This document shows, in pieces, positions 1 to 7,557 of a stretch of 64,000 nt of DNA (position 1 is its first letter; every line of letters begins with the position of its first letter). The position numbers and the translations under genes were made by a program. The DNA lies in assembly GCA_965263215.1 (NCBI GenBank), contig OZ253663.1:1178001-1242000 (forward strand). Reading direction: 5' to 3'. The notes under the pieces were generated by a model. That model was given only the letters and a program-made list of their open reading frames with translations. It was not told the origin of the DNA and searched no databases. The DNA comes from UBA1672 sp965263215 (GTDB lineage Bacteria > Pseudomonadota > Alphaproteobacteria > Micavibrionales > Micavibrionaceae).

Positions 1-172
1 CGATTTTTTGTTTCACGTCAATCATGACGAGGTCGGCACTTTTGCCATTGAGTAAAGCACCCATCGCCTGATCTGTATCTTCGCAGTGAATGACCTTTGC
101 GCCGCGTTGTAATGCAATTTTTCCAGCTTCGGAGATATGTCCGTCCAGACGACCAATAATCATTAAACGCAT
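1..172 (-). CDS. flbD: FlbD, sigma54-dependent flagellar transcription activator (N-terminal part only)
   Basis: Partial gene that runs off the left edge; only the first 57 codons are present, so this entry was read directly from the sequence. The peptide begins MRLMIIGRLDGHISEAGKI and continues with a receiver-like fold (GAKVIHCEDTDQAMGALLNG, then LVMIDV), which matches the start of Caulobacter FlbD. FlbD is an NtrC-family activator that turns on sigma54-dependent late flagellar genes; its AAA+ and DNA-binding parts would lie outside the window. An AGGAG ribosome site precedes the ATG. Order fliF-fliG-fliH-fliN-flbD is the classical alphaproteobacterial arrangement, here loosened by motA and one unrelated gene. 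Confidence 0.8.
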   Translation of the reverse strand, partial: MRLMIIGRLDGHISEAGKIALQRGAKVIHCEDTDQAMGALLNGKSADLVMIDVKQKI

Positions 173-243
173 GTTGTTTTTGCTCCTGACGCAGAATTCT
201 AAGACCAATGTGTCATGTTTACTATAACGCAACCTTTTCGCGG

Positions 244-249
244 TATAAT
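244..249 (+). promoter_or_regulatory. Perfect -10 box (TATAAT), possible leaderless transcript
   Basis: TATAAT lies only 8 bases before the ATG at 258, so transcription would start at about the A of the start codon. No Shine-Dalgarno sequence precedes that ATG. This combination suggests a leaderless mRNA. No convincing -35 box is seen at 16-18 bases. Confidence 0.4.
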
Positions 250-257
250 GCCATCTT

Positions 258-941
258 ATGACACAACTGAATTATATACCAGAGGGTTATGATCGAATAA
301 AGGTTGTCGATGATCTGTTTTCTTTCTTTAAAACAGATTTCGAACCCAAGGCAAATGTTGTGCTTTACCCCAGAGCTTTAAACGGAGATTTTGATAGGCT
401 TGCCGTTAAAATGGCAAGGTTCTTCGAGCTTGAAGAGGGGGAGCTGTTTATCAAATATAGTGAGCGCGAAAAAATAGAAGAATTTAAATCGAATCTAGAT
501 GACTTTGAATTGTTCGAAGCGGTTGATATGATTTTGGCGGATATGGAATGTTTGTATTCCGCGCGTGTGAAAACGCATATGCGTCTTGTGGTCAATGGTT
601 ATAAAAAGCATTCAGATGTTCATCATTTTCATGTGGACGGGCTTAACCAGGACTTTGATCGGTTTATGACGTGTTATAATGATCCCGTAACGCAGTTTAT
701 TCGAAATAGTGACGTGATTTCCGTTTCTGGCAATGATGTGGAAATCAAATCAGATGCCCCGATCTATCAATTTCAGACGGGTGATTTCTGGAAAGCGCGT
801 GTTCGTAATAAACAGAAGAACAGTGCGGATAGTTTTTTAGACAAAATATTACGTGATAAAGAACGCCGCGCCTTTGTGCATCGCGCGCTACACTCCGAAC
901 ATCCGCGTGTTATGGTCGTTGGTGATAAGCAATTATCTTGA
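258..941 (+). CDS. DUF1826-like protein with HxD and VHR motifs, function unknown
   Basis: 227-residue soluble protein, no signal peptide or membrane segment. The second half holds HHFHVDG, then FDRFMTCYND, then TGDFW and a final VHR, an order that resembles DUF1826 proteins and the HxD...H metal site of cupin or 2-oxoglutarate oxygenase folds. It shares this motif order with the protein at 29360-29992, so the two look like distant paralogues. It lies between flbD and motA, points the other way, and its stop is one base from the motA stop. The assignment rests on motifs only; the enzymatic activity is inference. Confidence 0.5.
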   Translation: MTQLNYIPEGYDRIKVVDDLFSFFKTDFEPKANVVLYPRALNGDFDRLAVKMARFFELEEGELFIKYSEREKIEEFKSNLDDFELFEAVDMILADMECLYSARVKTHMRLVVNGYKKHSDVHHFHVDGLNQDFDRFMTCYNDPVTQFIRNSDVISVSGNDVEIKSDAPIYQFQTGDFWKARVRNKQKNSADSFLDKILRDKERRAFVHRALHSEHPRVMVVGDKQLS

Positions 942-942
942 T

Positions 943-1797
943 TTATTTAAAATAAATGATGCGCTGGGATGGCTGTAACAGGCTATTGATCATCATTTCC
1001 AGATTACGCGGGTTTTCCTGTTTTAACATAGATTGTATGGTTTTTAGGGTCATGGTTTTTGCTGTCACTTCATCATCTGCATTTTTCTCAAGTTTTGCCG
1101 CGAGAGGGGCCATAACAATCGTTCCCAATATTGCGCCATAAAACGTGGTTAATAAGGCAATCGCCATGAAGGGGCCAATGGTTTCCGGGTTTTCCAGATC
1201 CGCAAGCATTTGCACAAGACCAATCAAAGTACCAATCAATCCCATTGCGGGGGCAATTTCAGAACCGCGTCTTAATATACTGGCCGCGCGTTTATGAATT
1301 TCTTCTTCTTTATCTATTTGTAATTGTAGGATACGGCTTAAGTCTTCCGGGCTGTAACCATCGACAACTAAACGGACGGCATATTGTAAGAATGGTTCAT
1401 TGCTGGTTTGCCTCTCGTAATTGGATAAATGTAAAAACCCTTTCACACGGGCAATAACGGCCAGATCAATCATGCTTTTTGCGAGGCCGGAGAAATCTCT
1501 GACGGGTCTGAATACAGATGACGCGATGATTTTTACGGACTGCAAAAGCTCTTGCACATTGAAGGAAATGCACGTTGCCGTGATCGTTCCGAAGAGTACA
1601 ATTAAAAGGGAGGGCACATTAAAAAATTGGGCGTTACTTGGGTTAAAGTTAATCGCACCAATAATCATACCGAATGTCAGAACAAGACCGAATATGGTTG
1701 CGAAGTCAGGCTGTGATTGTGCCGTGGGCACATTCACGGCCGGAAGCCTTACATCACTCTGCTGTGCTTGTTCTTGCTGTTGTTCGGGTTCTGCCAT
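943..1797 (-). CDS. motA: MotA/PomA family flagellar stator subunit
   Basis: 284 residues. After a Gln-rich cytoplasmic start of about 30 residues come four hydrophobic segments (about 32-50, 62-80, 180-200, 210-230), with the cytoplasmic loop between the second and third, as in MotA/PomA/ExbB. The third-helix motif MGLIGTLIGLVQML and the following AIALLTTFYGAILG are the channel-lining signature. It pairs with MotB to couple ion flow to torque on FliG. It sits 92 bases downstream of fliN on the same strand, while its likely partner motB is 23 kb away. Proton versus sodium use cannot be decided here. Confidence 0.9.
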   Translation of the reverse strand: MAEPEQQQEQAQQSDVRLPAVNVPTAQSQPDFATIFGLVLTFGMIIGAINFNPSNAQFFNVPSLLIVLFGTITATCISFNVQELLQSVKIIASSVFRPVRDFSGLAKSMIDLAVIARVKGFLHLSNYERQTSNEPFLQYAVRLVVDGYSPEDLSRILQLQIDKEEEIHKRAASILRRGSEIAPAMGLIGTLIGLVQMLADLENPETIGPFMAIALLTTFYGAILGTIVMAPLAAKLEKNADDEVTAKTMTLKTIQSMLKQENPRNLEMMINSLLQPSQRIIYFK

Positions 1798-1889
1798 GGT
1801 TTTAATACGATCCTTGTATCAATCAACGTGACTATATCACTCAAAAATTACGAAATGGGTACGCGAGTAAATAAGAATTTTAGAGTATT

Positions 1890-2273
1890 TTAAGAACGAT
1901 CTGACTTTACGATTTCTGTCATTGTGATACCGAGCTTGTCTTCCACGACCACAACTTCACCGCGTGCAACCAAGCGATTATTCACATATATATCAATGGC
2001 TTCACCGACTTTTCGGTCAAGTTCGACAACCGCGCCACGACCAAGCTTTAGAAGCTGACTAACCTGCATGGTTGAACGGCCAAGAACGGCAGAAACATTA
2101 ACCGGAATGTCGTAAATTGCGGTAACATCACCAGCCATGGCTTCGCCGAGGGCAAAGTCTTGTTCATCCTGATTTTGTAATTCATCGGGCTCATCTATTT
2201 CATTAAGGTTGAGATCACCAGCAGCAGGGTCTTCTGCCTTACCTGCATTCTCGTTTTCTGTTTCATCGCTCAT
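1890..2273 (-). CDS. fliN: Flagellar motor switch protein FliN
   Basis: 127 residues: an acidic N-terminal half (to about 50) followed by a single SpoA/FliN domain (IYDIPVNVSAVLGRSTMQVS, then LLKLGRGAVVELDRKVGEAI and NNRLVARGEVVVVEDKLG). FliN forms the lower part of the C-ring with FliM and binds FliH. The fliH stop TAA directly abuts this ATG, so the two are probably translationally coupled. The domain is complete and of normal length. Confidence 0.95.
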   Translation of the reverse strand: MSDETENENAGKAEDPAAGDLNLNEIDEPDELQNQDEQDFALGEAMAGDVTAIYDIPVNVSAVLGRSTMQVSQLLKLGRGAVVELDRKVGEAIDIYVNNRLVARGEVVVVEDKLGITMTEIVKSDRS

Positions 2274-2969
2274 TTACGATTCTCCCGATGTGTTTGTTTC
2301 TTCAGACACGTCTGTTTCGTCATTATTTTTCTGTACTGTCTCATCATGAAGGCTTATGCCATGCTCTGCAAGAGCTTGATGTAAGATATCGAATATTTTT
2401 TGTGCCGTGTTTTCACGGTTACAAATAAGCCCGCCACCTTGCCAGCCGATGCGACAATCATAGTCTGATAACGCATCATTTGGCTTTAACGTGATCTGTT
2501 TTTGTAGTGCGCTTTCCTGATCTTTGAAAAAGCCAGATAGAGCATCCAGTAAGCTTGGATTAAGCTCAATTTGGATTTTTTCCGGCGTCATGTGATCGGA
2601 TAGGGCGGTTGTAATCGATGTTTTTAATTCTTCGCGCCCGTATGCTTTCATGTATTGCGGAAAAGCTTTCGTGAAAATACTAGCGCTTAAATGCAGCATC
2701 TCTTGTTCAAATATGGTGTTTCTTTCTTGCTCGCTTGCGAACAAAACAGCCATATCGCCTTCGACTTTTTGCAGTATATTTAGTGTTTTATTGGTGATGC
2801 TGTTTTCACTTTCGGTAAAGCCGGCTTTACGACCTTCTTCGTAAGCATCGGCTTTTAATTTGTCCATTTCATTGGGGGAAAATGTGGGCTCGTTGGCGCG
2901 CGCCTCTTCAGACATCAAGTTTTCATCATCGAAGTTGTTCGAATCAAAGAAAAACGGCTGTCCTTTCAT
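2274..2969 (-). CDS. fliH: FliH/FlbE-type flagellar export regulator
   Basis: 231 residues. The sequence is poorly conserved, as is usual for this family: an N-terminal EEGRKAGFTESE stretch of the FliH/HrpE type, then a mainly helical middle and a C-terminal part with IQIELNPSLLDALSG. FliH inhibits the export ATPase FliI and tethers it to FliN. Position between fliG and fliN matches the Caulobacter fliF-fliG-flbE-fliN order, which supports the call as much as the sequence does. It ends in a short acidic/Ser-Thr tail. Confidence 0.75.
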   Translation of the reverse strand: MKGQPFFFDSNNFDDENLMSEEARANEPTFSPNEMDKLKADAYEEGRKAGFTESENSITNKTLNILQKVEGDMAVLFASEQERNTIFEQEMLHLSASIFTKAFPQYMKAYGREELKTSITTALSDHMTPEKIQIELNPSLLDALSGFFKDQESALQKQITLKPNDALSDYDCRIGWQGGGLICNRENTAQKIFDILHQALAEHGISLHDETVQKNNDETDVSEETNTSGES

Positions 2970-3002
2970 GTTTTTATCCTAACTATTCTTGATTAGCTCT
3001 TA

Positions 3003-4028
3003 TTAGGCGATCATTTCTTCTTCGGCGTTGCCTGTGTTGATGGTCACTTCTCCGCGTGCTTCAAGATCTTTTGTGACGGTCACAATATATTGCTGTGCTT
3101 CCTCAACATCTTTTAATCTGACAGGCCCCATTGCCGCCATGTCTTCTTGCATGATTTTACCGGCGCGCTCAGACATATTGTTGAAGAACAAATCTTTGAC
3201 CGTATCGGTCGCACCTTTGAGTGCAAGCGGCAGCTTTTCTTTATCCACGGCGCGAATGACGGTTTGAATAGAGGCTTGGTCAAGGCTGAGGAGGTCTTCA
3301 AATGTAAACATCAGGCTGCGGATTTTTTCAGCGGCGTCTGGCGTATGCTTTTCCAATTCTTCCATAAATTTATTTTCAACAGCGCGTTCCATATTGTTGA
3401 ATATGTCAGCCATTAATTCATGGCTATCGCGGCGTTGTGTACGTGCAAGGTTCGACATAAATTCTTTGCGCAAGGTACGCTCAACTTCTTCAAGAATTTC
3501 TTTTTGAACTGTTTCCATCTTGAGCATGCGATTGATTACTTCAAGTGCAAACCCATCTGGCAGCGTGGCCAAAACGCGTGCGGCGTGATCTGTTGAAACT
3601 TTAGAAAGGACAACAGCAACAGTCTGCGGGTATTCTTTTTGCAAGAAGCTGGAGAGTATATCCTCGTTCACGTTACCAAGTTTTTCCCACATCGTACGCC
3701 CTGCGGGGCCGCGAATTTCTTCCATGATGGCATCGATTTTTTCTTGAGATAGTCCGGACTTTATAAGCATGCGCTCTGTACTGTCTTGTGAACCAACGAG
3801 CGTGTTGGTTGAACTCATTTGCTCTGTAAATTCGATGAAGAGGCGTTCTACGATGCTCGGTCCGATTTTCCCTAGGCCTGAAATGATTTGTGAGAGCTCT
3901 AATATTTCATCGTCGTCCATGTGGCTAAAAATTTGTGCTGTTTGATCTTCACTGAGGGATAACACAAAAATCGCGGCCTTTTCCGGCCCCGATAATGAAC
4001 GATAATCATCTCTAACGCGTACGCTCAT
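3003..4028 (-). CDS. fliG: Flagellar motor switch protein FliG
   Basis: 341 residues, normal length. N-terminal FliF-binding domain (LSGPEKAAIFVLSLSEDQTA), middle domain with the FliM-binding EYPQ motif at 132-135 (EHPQ in most relatives), and a C-terminal domain with the charged torque helix around FTFEDLLSLD. FliG is the rotor component against which MotA works. It starts 6 bases after the fliF stop. FliG is complete; the His-to-Tyr change in the EHPQ motif is the only deviation noticed. Confidence 0.97.
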   Translation of the reverse strand: MSVRVRDDYRSLSGPEKAAIFVLSLSEDQTAQIFSHMDDDEILELSQIISGLGKIGPSIVERLFIEFTEQMSSTNTLVGSQDSTERMLIKSGLSQEKIDAIMEEIRGPAGRTMWEKLGNVNEDILSSFLQKEYPQTVAVVLSKVSTDHAARVLATLPDGFALEVINRMLKMETVQKEILEEVERTLRKEFMSNLARTQRRDSHELMADIFNNMERAVENKFMEELEKHTPDAAEKIRSLMFTFEDLLSLDQASIQTVIRAVDKEKLPLALKGATDTVKDLFFNNMSERAGKIMQEDMAAMGPVRLKDVEEAQQYIVTVTKDLEARGEVTINTGNAEEEMIA

Positions 4029-4034
4029 AAGTTA

Positions 4035-5729
4035 CTAACTCTCCTGCGACATCCAGCTACGGATAACAGAGACAGTTTCTGTCGGATAGCTCTCTACGAT
4101 GCCTTCAACTTTTTTAACGGTAGAGGCCTTAACCTTGCCCTCAATACCTTGAATATTGATCAATGAATCTTCGTCTTCCTCAACGTCATAATCACCGCCC
4201 ATATCTGCGGCCGATAAGGCTTGACCATCTGCGCCAATTTGTTGTTGTGCAGGCGGGGCAAGAGCCGGGTTTGCGGGGGAGGCTGCCAGAAGGTCATGTT
4301 GTAGGAGTTCATCCAATCCCGTGACGGGTCTGTTTAAAGATTCTGCATTCACCAATTTTGTAACCATTGGCTGTAAAACGAGAAGAACGACAAGGATCAA
4401 CATAATGCCGACGACCAGCATTTCCGCAGCGTCAATTAAATCACTTTTCTCAAAGCCAAACAGCATGCGGTCATCAATGATTTCCGCATCTGTATCGATT
4501 TGAGCAAATTGAAGGTTTACAATTTCGATGACATCACCACGATCTTCATCATATCCGATTGCGGATCGAACAAGCGCGGTGATTTGGCTCATTTCTTGTT
4601 CGGACCTTGGCTCGTATGTTTTGTTGCCTTCTTCATCGGTGGTGTAGCGTCCATCGACCAAGATTGATACAGATAGTTTTTGAATTTCACCGGACTGACG
4701 AACTGTATTGCGGATTGTTTTACTGATCTCGAAATTGGTTACTTCTTCTGTGCGTGATGTTTCTGCCGTTGGTGCATTATCGGCAAGTAAATCACCGCCA
4801 ACACCCGGAAGGTTCGTGCCGACGGAAACTTCGTCGGATGCAGGCTCTCTCTCGGTGGTTTCTTCTTGCGTGGTTTGAGATGAACGCTGAACTTGGCCTT
4901 CAGGATCGTATATTTCTTCGTTCATACTGATTTGATCAAAATTCATTTCAGCATTAACAATGGCCGTAACCTTGCCGTAACCGACAACACGGCCGATTTG
5001 ATCTTCAATACTGCTTTGCATACGTTTTTCGAAGGTGCGCCTGAGGTCTTCGGTTTTGACTGACATCAGACCGTCATCTTCACCGCCTTTTGCCATTAAA
5101 TTACCATTGCTGTCGATGACAGATACATTTGATGCTTTCAGGTTGGGCACTGCGGACGCAACAAGAGACTGGATGGCAAGGATTTGAGATCGTTCGGCGG
5201 AGGAACCTGATTGAATGCCTAAAAAAACACTGGCTGACGATGATCTTGTGTCACGGCTAAACAGTTCTCTTTGTGGTAATACGATGTGTACGCGTGCACT
5301 GCGGATGCTGTCTAATGAACTTATCGTTCTGGCCAGTTCGCCCTCTAATGCACGGACTTGATTAATGTTTTGTACAAAGTTTGTTGTTCCAAAGCCGGAT
5401 TGCTCGTCAAATATTTCATATCCCATTGATCCGCCGTTGGGCAGTCCGGCATCAGCAAGTAGCATGCGTGCACGGCCGACTTGGTCACTGGGCACCATAA
5501 TGCGTGAACCGTCGGTCGAAATTTCATACGCGATTTGCGTTTCTTCAAGTTTTGCAGCAACGGCGCCAGAATCTGTAGATGATAGGTTCGTGTAGAGTAA
5601 TTTCATCTCTGGCGTAGCAATACGCATTGATAAAAATACAAAAAACATTAATAGACCAAGTAGGATTGCGCCCATAACACCCAAGCGGGCAGGGCCTAAT
5701 TGTTGTAATGTTGCGATAAAATTATTCAC
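4035..5729 (-). CDS. fliF: Flagellar MS-ring protein FliF
   Basis: 564 residues with two membrane helices (about 15-35 and 440-460) that frame a large periplasmic ring-forming region (YscJ/FliF domain, MLLADAGLPNGG motif near 90, then LARTISSLDSIRSARVHIV). The C-terminal cytoplasmic tail, which binds FliG, ends in RSWMSQES. The start codon is GTG at 5729-5727 with an AAAAGG ribosome site upstream. First gene of the fliF-fliG-fliH-fliN(-motA) operon. A TATACT -10 candidate lies at 5784-5789 on this strand, without a clear -35. Confidence 0.96.
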   Translation of the reverse strand: MNNFIATLQQLGPARLGVMGAILLGLLMFFVFLSMRIATPEMKLLYTNLSSTDSGAVAAKLEETQIAYEISTDGSRIMVPSDQVGRARMLLADAGLPNGGSMGYEIFDEQSGFGTTNFVQNINQVRALEGELARTISSLDSIRSARVHIVLPQRELFSRDTRSSSASVFLGIQSGSSAERSQILAIQSLVASAVPNLKASNVSVIDSNGNLMAKGGEDDGLMSVKTEDLRRTFEKRMQSSIEDQIGRVVGYGKVTAIVNAEMNFDQISMNEEIYDPEGQVQRSSQTTQEETTEREPASDEVSVGTNLPGVGGDLLADNAPTAETSRTEEVTNFEISKTIRNTVRQSGEIQKLSVSILVDGRYTTDEEGNKTYEPRSEQEMSQITALVRSAIGYDEDRGDVIEIVNLQFAQIDTDAEIIDDRMLFGFEKSDLIDAAEMLVVGIMLILVVLLVLQPMVTKLVNAESLNRPVTGLDELLQHDLLAASPANPALAPPAQQQIGADGQALSAADMGGDYDVEEDEDSLINIQGIEGKVKASTVKKVEGIVESYPTETVSVIRSWMSQES

Positions 5730-6039
5730 GACGATGGCCTTTTACAACACGTTAGAACTCCATGGAAGGTTGGAGTAACGTCTAGTATAACATAAAAAAT
5801 GCGCATAAGACGAGGGGGTGATTCGCCATAAACACATCGCTTAAGGTACTGTAGTTTTTGTATTCTGGCAAATCCCAAAGTTAAAAACGCTCTTTTTCTG
5901 TTTTCTTTAGCATTTTCAGTGGTTTTATTGACTTTATGGTAATAATTGTGTATCATGATAGTAGGGTAGTATGTCAAATTTGCGCTTACTGTATTTTTTA
6001 GCGGATTTGGCAAAATGTAGAAAGGTTAGGGTTACGCTC
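5730..6039. other. Divergent intergenic region between fliF and the FlaG-like gene
   Basis: About 310 bases without a convincing gene. It holds a good sigma70-type promoter for the rightward gene (5928-5956), a possible TATACT -10 for fliF on the minus strand (5784-5789) and a run of A/T-rich sequence. A 95-codon minus-strand open frame covers most of it but has an implausible composition. Confidence 0.6.
5928..5956 (+). promoter_or_regulatory. Sigma70-type promoter of the FlaG-like gene
   Basis: TTGACT at 5928-5933 and TATCAT at 5951-5956 are each one base from consensus and are separated by exactly 17 bases. The expected start near 5963 would give a leader of about 77 bases before the ATG at 6040. 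Confidence 0.6.
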
Positions 6040-6513
6040 ATGATTGAAGCGGTTAATTCTACAATAGCAAATGTAGCTGTATCGCGAGATGCAGCGGTGC
6101 GGTCAGCCAATACGGCTCCACCGCCTTTGCCTGAGGGCGCGCCATCCGTGCCGCAGGCTCCGTTTGTTTCGCCTTACATATCGGTTGATCTGGATTTTGA
6201 TACAGCCGTTCTTCAAATTCGTGATTCTGAGACTGGTGACGTTCAGCAACAATTTCCAACGCAAAGTCGTTTAGCGCAATTAAGACGTGCGCAAGATGCA
6301 CAGGAGAGTCTTGATCTACAGCAGCGTCAGCAACAACCGCAAGCACAACAGGCTGCCGCGCAGCAATCTAATGTTGTAACACTTCAGGATGTTACGTCTA
6401 GTCAGGCATCTAATACATCACTGCCATCACCGCAAATTGCGATTGCCGCTTTATCGACGGGTGCGCAATCAGGGCAGGCTGGCCAGTCCGCCGGTGTTAG
6501 CGTCCTTGCCTAA
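6040..6513 (+). CDS. FlaG-like small flagellar protein with a Gln-rich C-terminal part
   Basis: 157 residues. The ATG at 6040 (MIEAVNSTIANVAV) is preferred over an in-frame ATG 69 bases upstream, because that start would leave almost no leader and adds a non-conserved stretch. Residues about 50-75 contain YISVDLDFDTAVLQIRDSE, then TGDVQQQFP, which resembles the FlaG core (valine/arginine-rich strand, TGEVIRQIP). A Gln/Ala-rich segment follows. FlaG proteins influence filament length. It converges on flaF, 19 bases away, which fits a filament role. The FlaG match is motif-level only. Confidence 0.5.
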   Translation: MIEAVNSTIANVAVSRDAAVRSANTAPPPLPEGAPSVPQAPFVSPYISVDLDFDTAVLQIRDSETGDVQQQFPTQSRLAQLRRAQDAQESLDLQQRQQQPQAQQAAAQQSNVVTLQDVTSSQASNTSLPSPQIAIAALSTGAQSGQAGQSAGVSVLA

Positions 6514-6532
6514 ATAATTTTCAAATTAATTA

Positions 6533-6997
6533 TTATCCGGAAATATCAGTTTTTTCGTGCTGTGTGTTTTCCTGCACAGGTTTTGCCGTTGTCTCACTTT
6601 CCTGATTAATCATCAGGCCGGCAGAAATTTCGCGATTGATATTGATAAGAATGTCGAGTTTTTCTTTTTGAGGATTCGCCATAATTTCCATTTCACGTTT
6701 GAAAATGAAGTTCGCGAGATTGACGATGTTGCTTCGTAAGTCGTTCGGGCGATCACCATCTTTGTTTTCCAAGGCTGTGTCATAAAACAGCATCCAAACC
6801 TGACGATTATATTTAAGCGTTTCTTCCAGAAGGTCTTTCGGGCGATCATCCCAACCATCGATGAGTTGTTGCATCATGCGGTTGGATTTCAACAAAATGC
6901 GTGCTTCCAATTCTCTTTGGTTGCCCGCGTTGGCCTGTGCGTTTGTATCGTAAGCACCGGCAGCTTGAGCGTACGGATTGTTTTTATTATGAGACAT
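6533..6997 (-). CDS. flaF: Flagellin biosynthesis regulator FlaF
   Basis: 154 residues from the ATG at 6997 (MSHNKNNPYAQAAGAYDTNA), chosen over an ATG seven codons upstream because GGGAG lies at the right distance and family members start this way. The YNRQVWMLFYDTAL and LRSNIVNLANFIFKRE stretches are typical of FlaF. In Caulobacter FlaF is needed for flagellin synthesis and secretion and acts opposite to FlbT. It overlaps the end of flbT by 11 bases. The C-terminal 30 residues are extra and low in conservation. Confidence 0.92.
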   Translation of the reverse strand: MSHNKNNPYAQAAGAYDTNAQANAGNQRELEARILLKSNRMMQQLIDGWDDRPKDLLEETLKYNRQVWMLFYDTALENKDGDRPNDLRSNIVNLANFIFKREMEIMANPQKEKLDILININREISAGLMINQESETTAKPVQENTQHEKTDISG

Positions 6998-7373
6998 TTT
7001 CAAGCAGCTCCCGCTCATGTTCGATTAATTGTTGGGCAAGCTTCATGGCCTTGTAATATGTACCGGCTATGATTTGTTCGTTGATTTGCATGAAGAATAT
7101 TGCGCTTGAAGGAGACGCTTTTTGAACTTCGTTTACAAGATTAAAGTAGCGATCATGATATTCCTTCGGATTGCGTGAAATGTACATACACTGAATAAGG
7201 AAATACACTTTTTTACACGGACTATCCGTATCTTCCTCGCGCATGATGTCTTTTTCACGAATGATCGGCGCATCGCCCGCGATGTGAAGGCGTGTGCGAT
7301 TAGAGCTGTTTGTAATAACAGCCTCACCGATGAGAATTTTTTCTTGGGGTTTTAGGTCGATAACGAGAGCCAT
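6987..7373 (-). CDS. flbT: FlbT, post-transcriptional repressor of flagellin
   Basis: 128 residues, of normal length. MALVIDLKPQEKILIGEAVI and the downstream KVYFLIQCMYI and YYKAMKLAQQLIEHE are family signatures. FlbT binds the 5' leader of flagellin mRNA in Caulobacter and promotes its decay when the hook is not complete. It lies directly downstream of the flagellin gene and overlaps flaF, with its own AGGA ribosome site. The strong terminator at 7479-7512 separates it from the flagellin gene, so it probably has its own promoter, which I could not identify. Confidence 0.95.
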   Translation of the reverse strand: MALVIDLKPQEKILIGEAVITNSSNRTRLHIAGDAPIIREKDIMREEDTDSPCKKVYFLIQCMYISRNPKEYHDRYFNLVNEVQKASPSSAIFFMQINEQIIAGTYYKAMKLAQQLIEHERELLENVS

Positions 7374-7478
7374 GGAATTCTTCCTTTCTTATAACAACCG
7401 CTTTCTGCAGCATGGATATCAATACATTATCATACAAAAGCCAGGTAAAGGAAGGCTTAAAAAATCAGTTTAAAAAGC

Positions 7479-7512
7479 AAAAAAAGGAGCGGAAAATTTC
7501 TTTTCCCGCTCA
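7479..7512 (-). terminator. Rho-independent terminator of the flagellin gene
   Basis: On the minus strand a 10-base-pair stem (GAGCGG plus AAAA, interrupted by one extra G) closes a short GAAA loop and is followed by seven T. It begins 46 bases after the flagellin stop. Confidence 0.85.
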
Positions 7513-7557
7513 CTCTTATTTGAATAGTTATGGTTTCTAATGCCCTTACTGGGATGA

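Noticed and set aside
5726..6013. 95-codon minus-strand frame upstream of fliF, overlapping the fliF GTG start
   Set aside because: Composition is unlike a real protein, it covers the FlaG-like gene's promoter and has no recognisable domain.
6514..6532. AT-only inverted repeat between the FlaG-like gene and flaF as a terminator
   Set aside because: No G/C in the stem, so stability would be very low.
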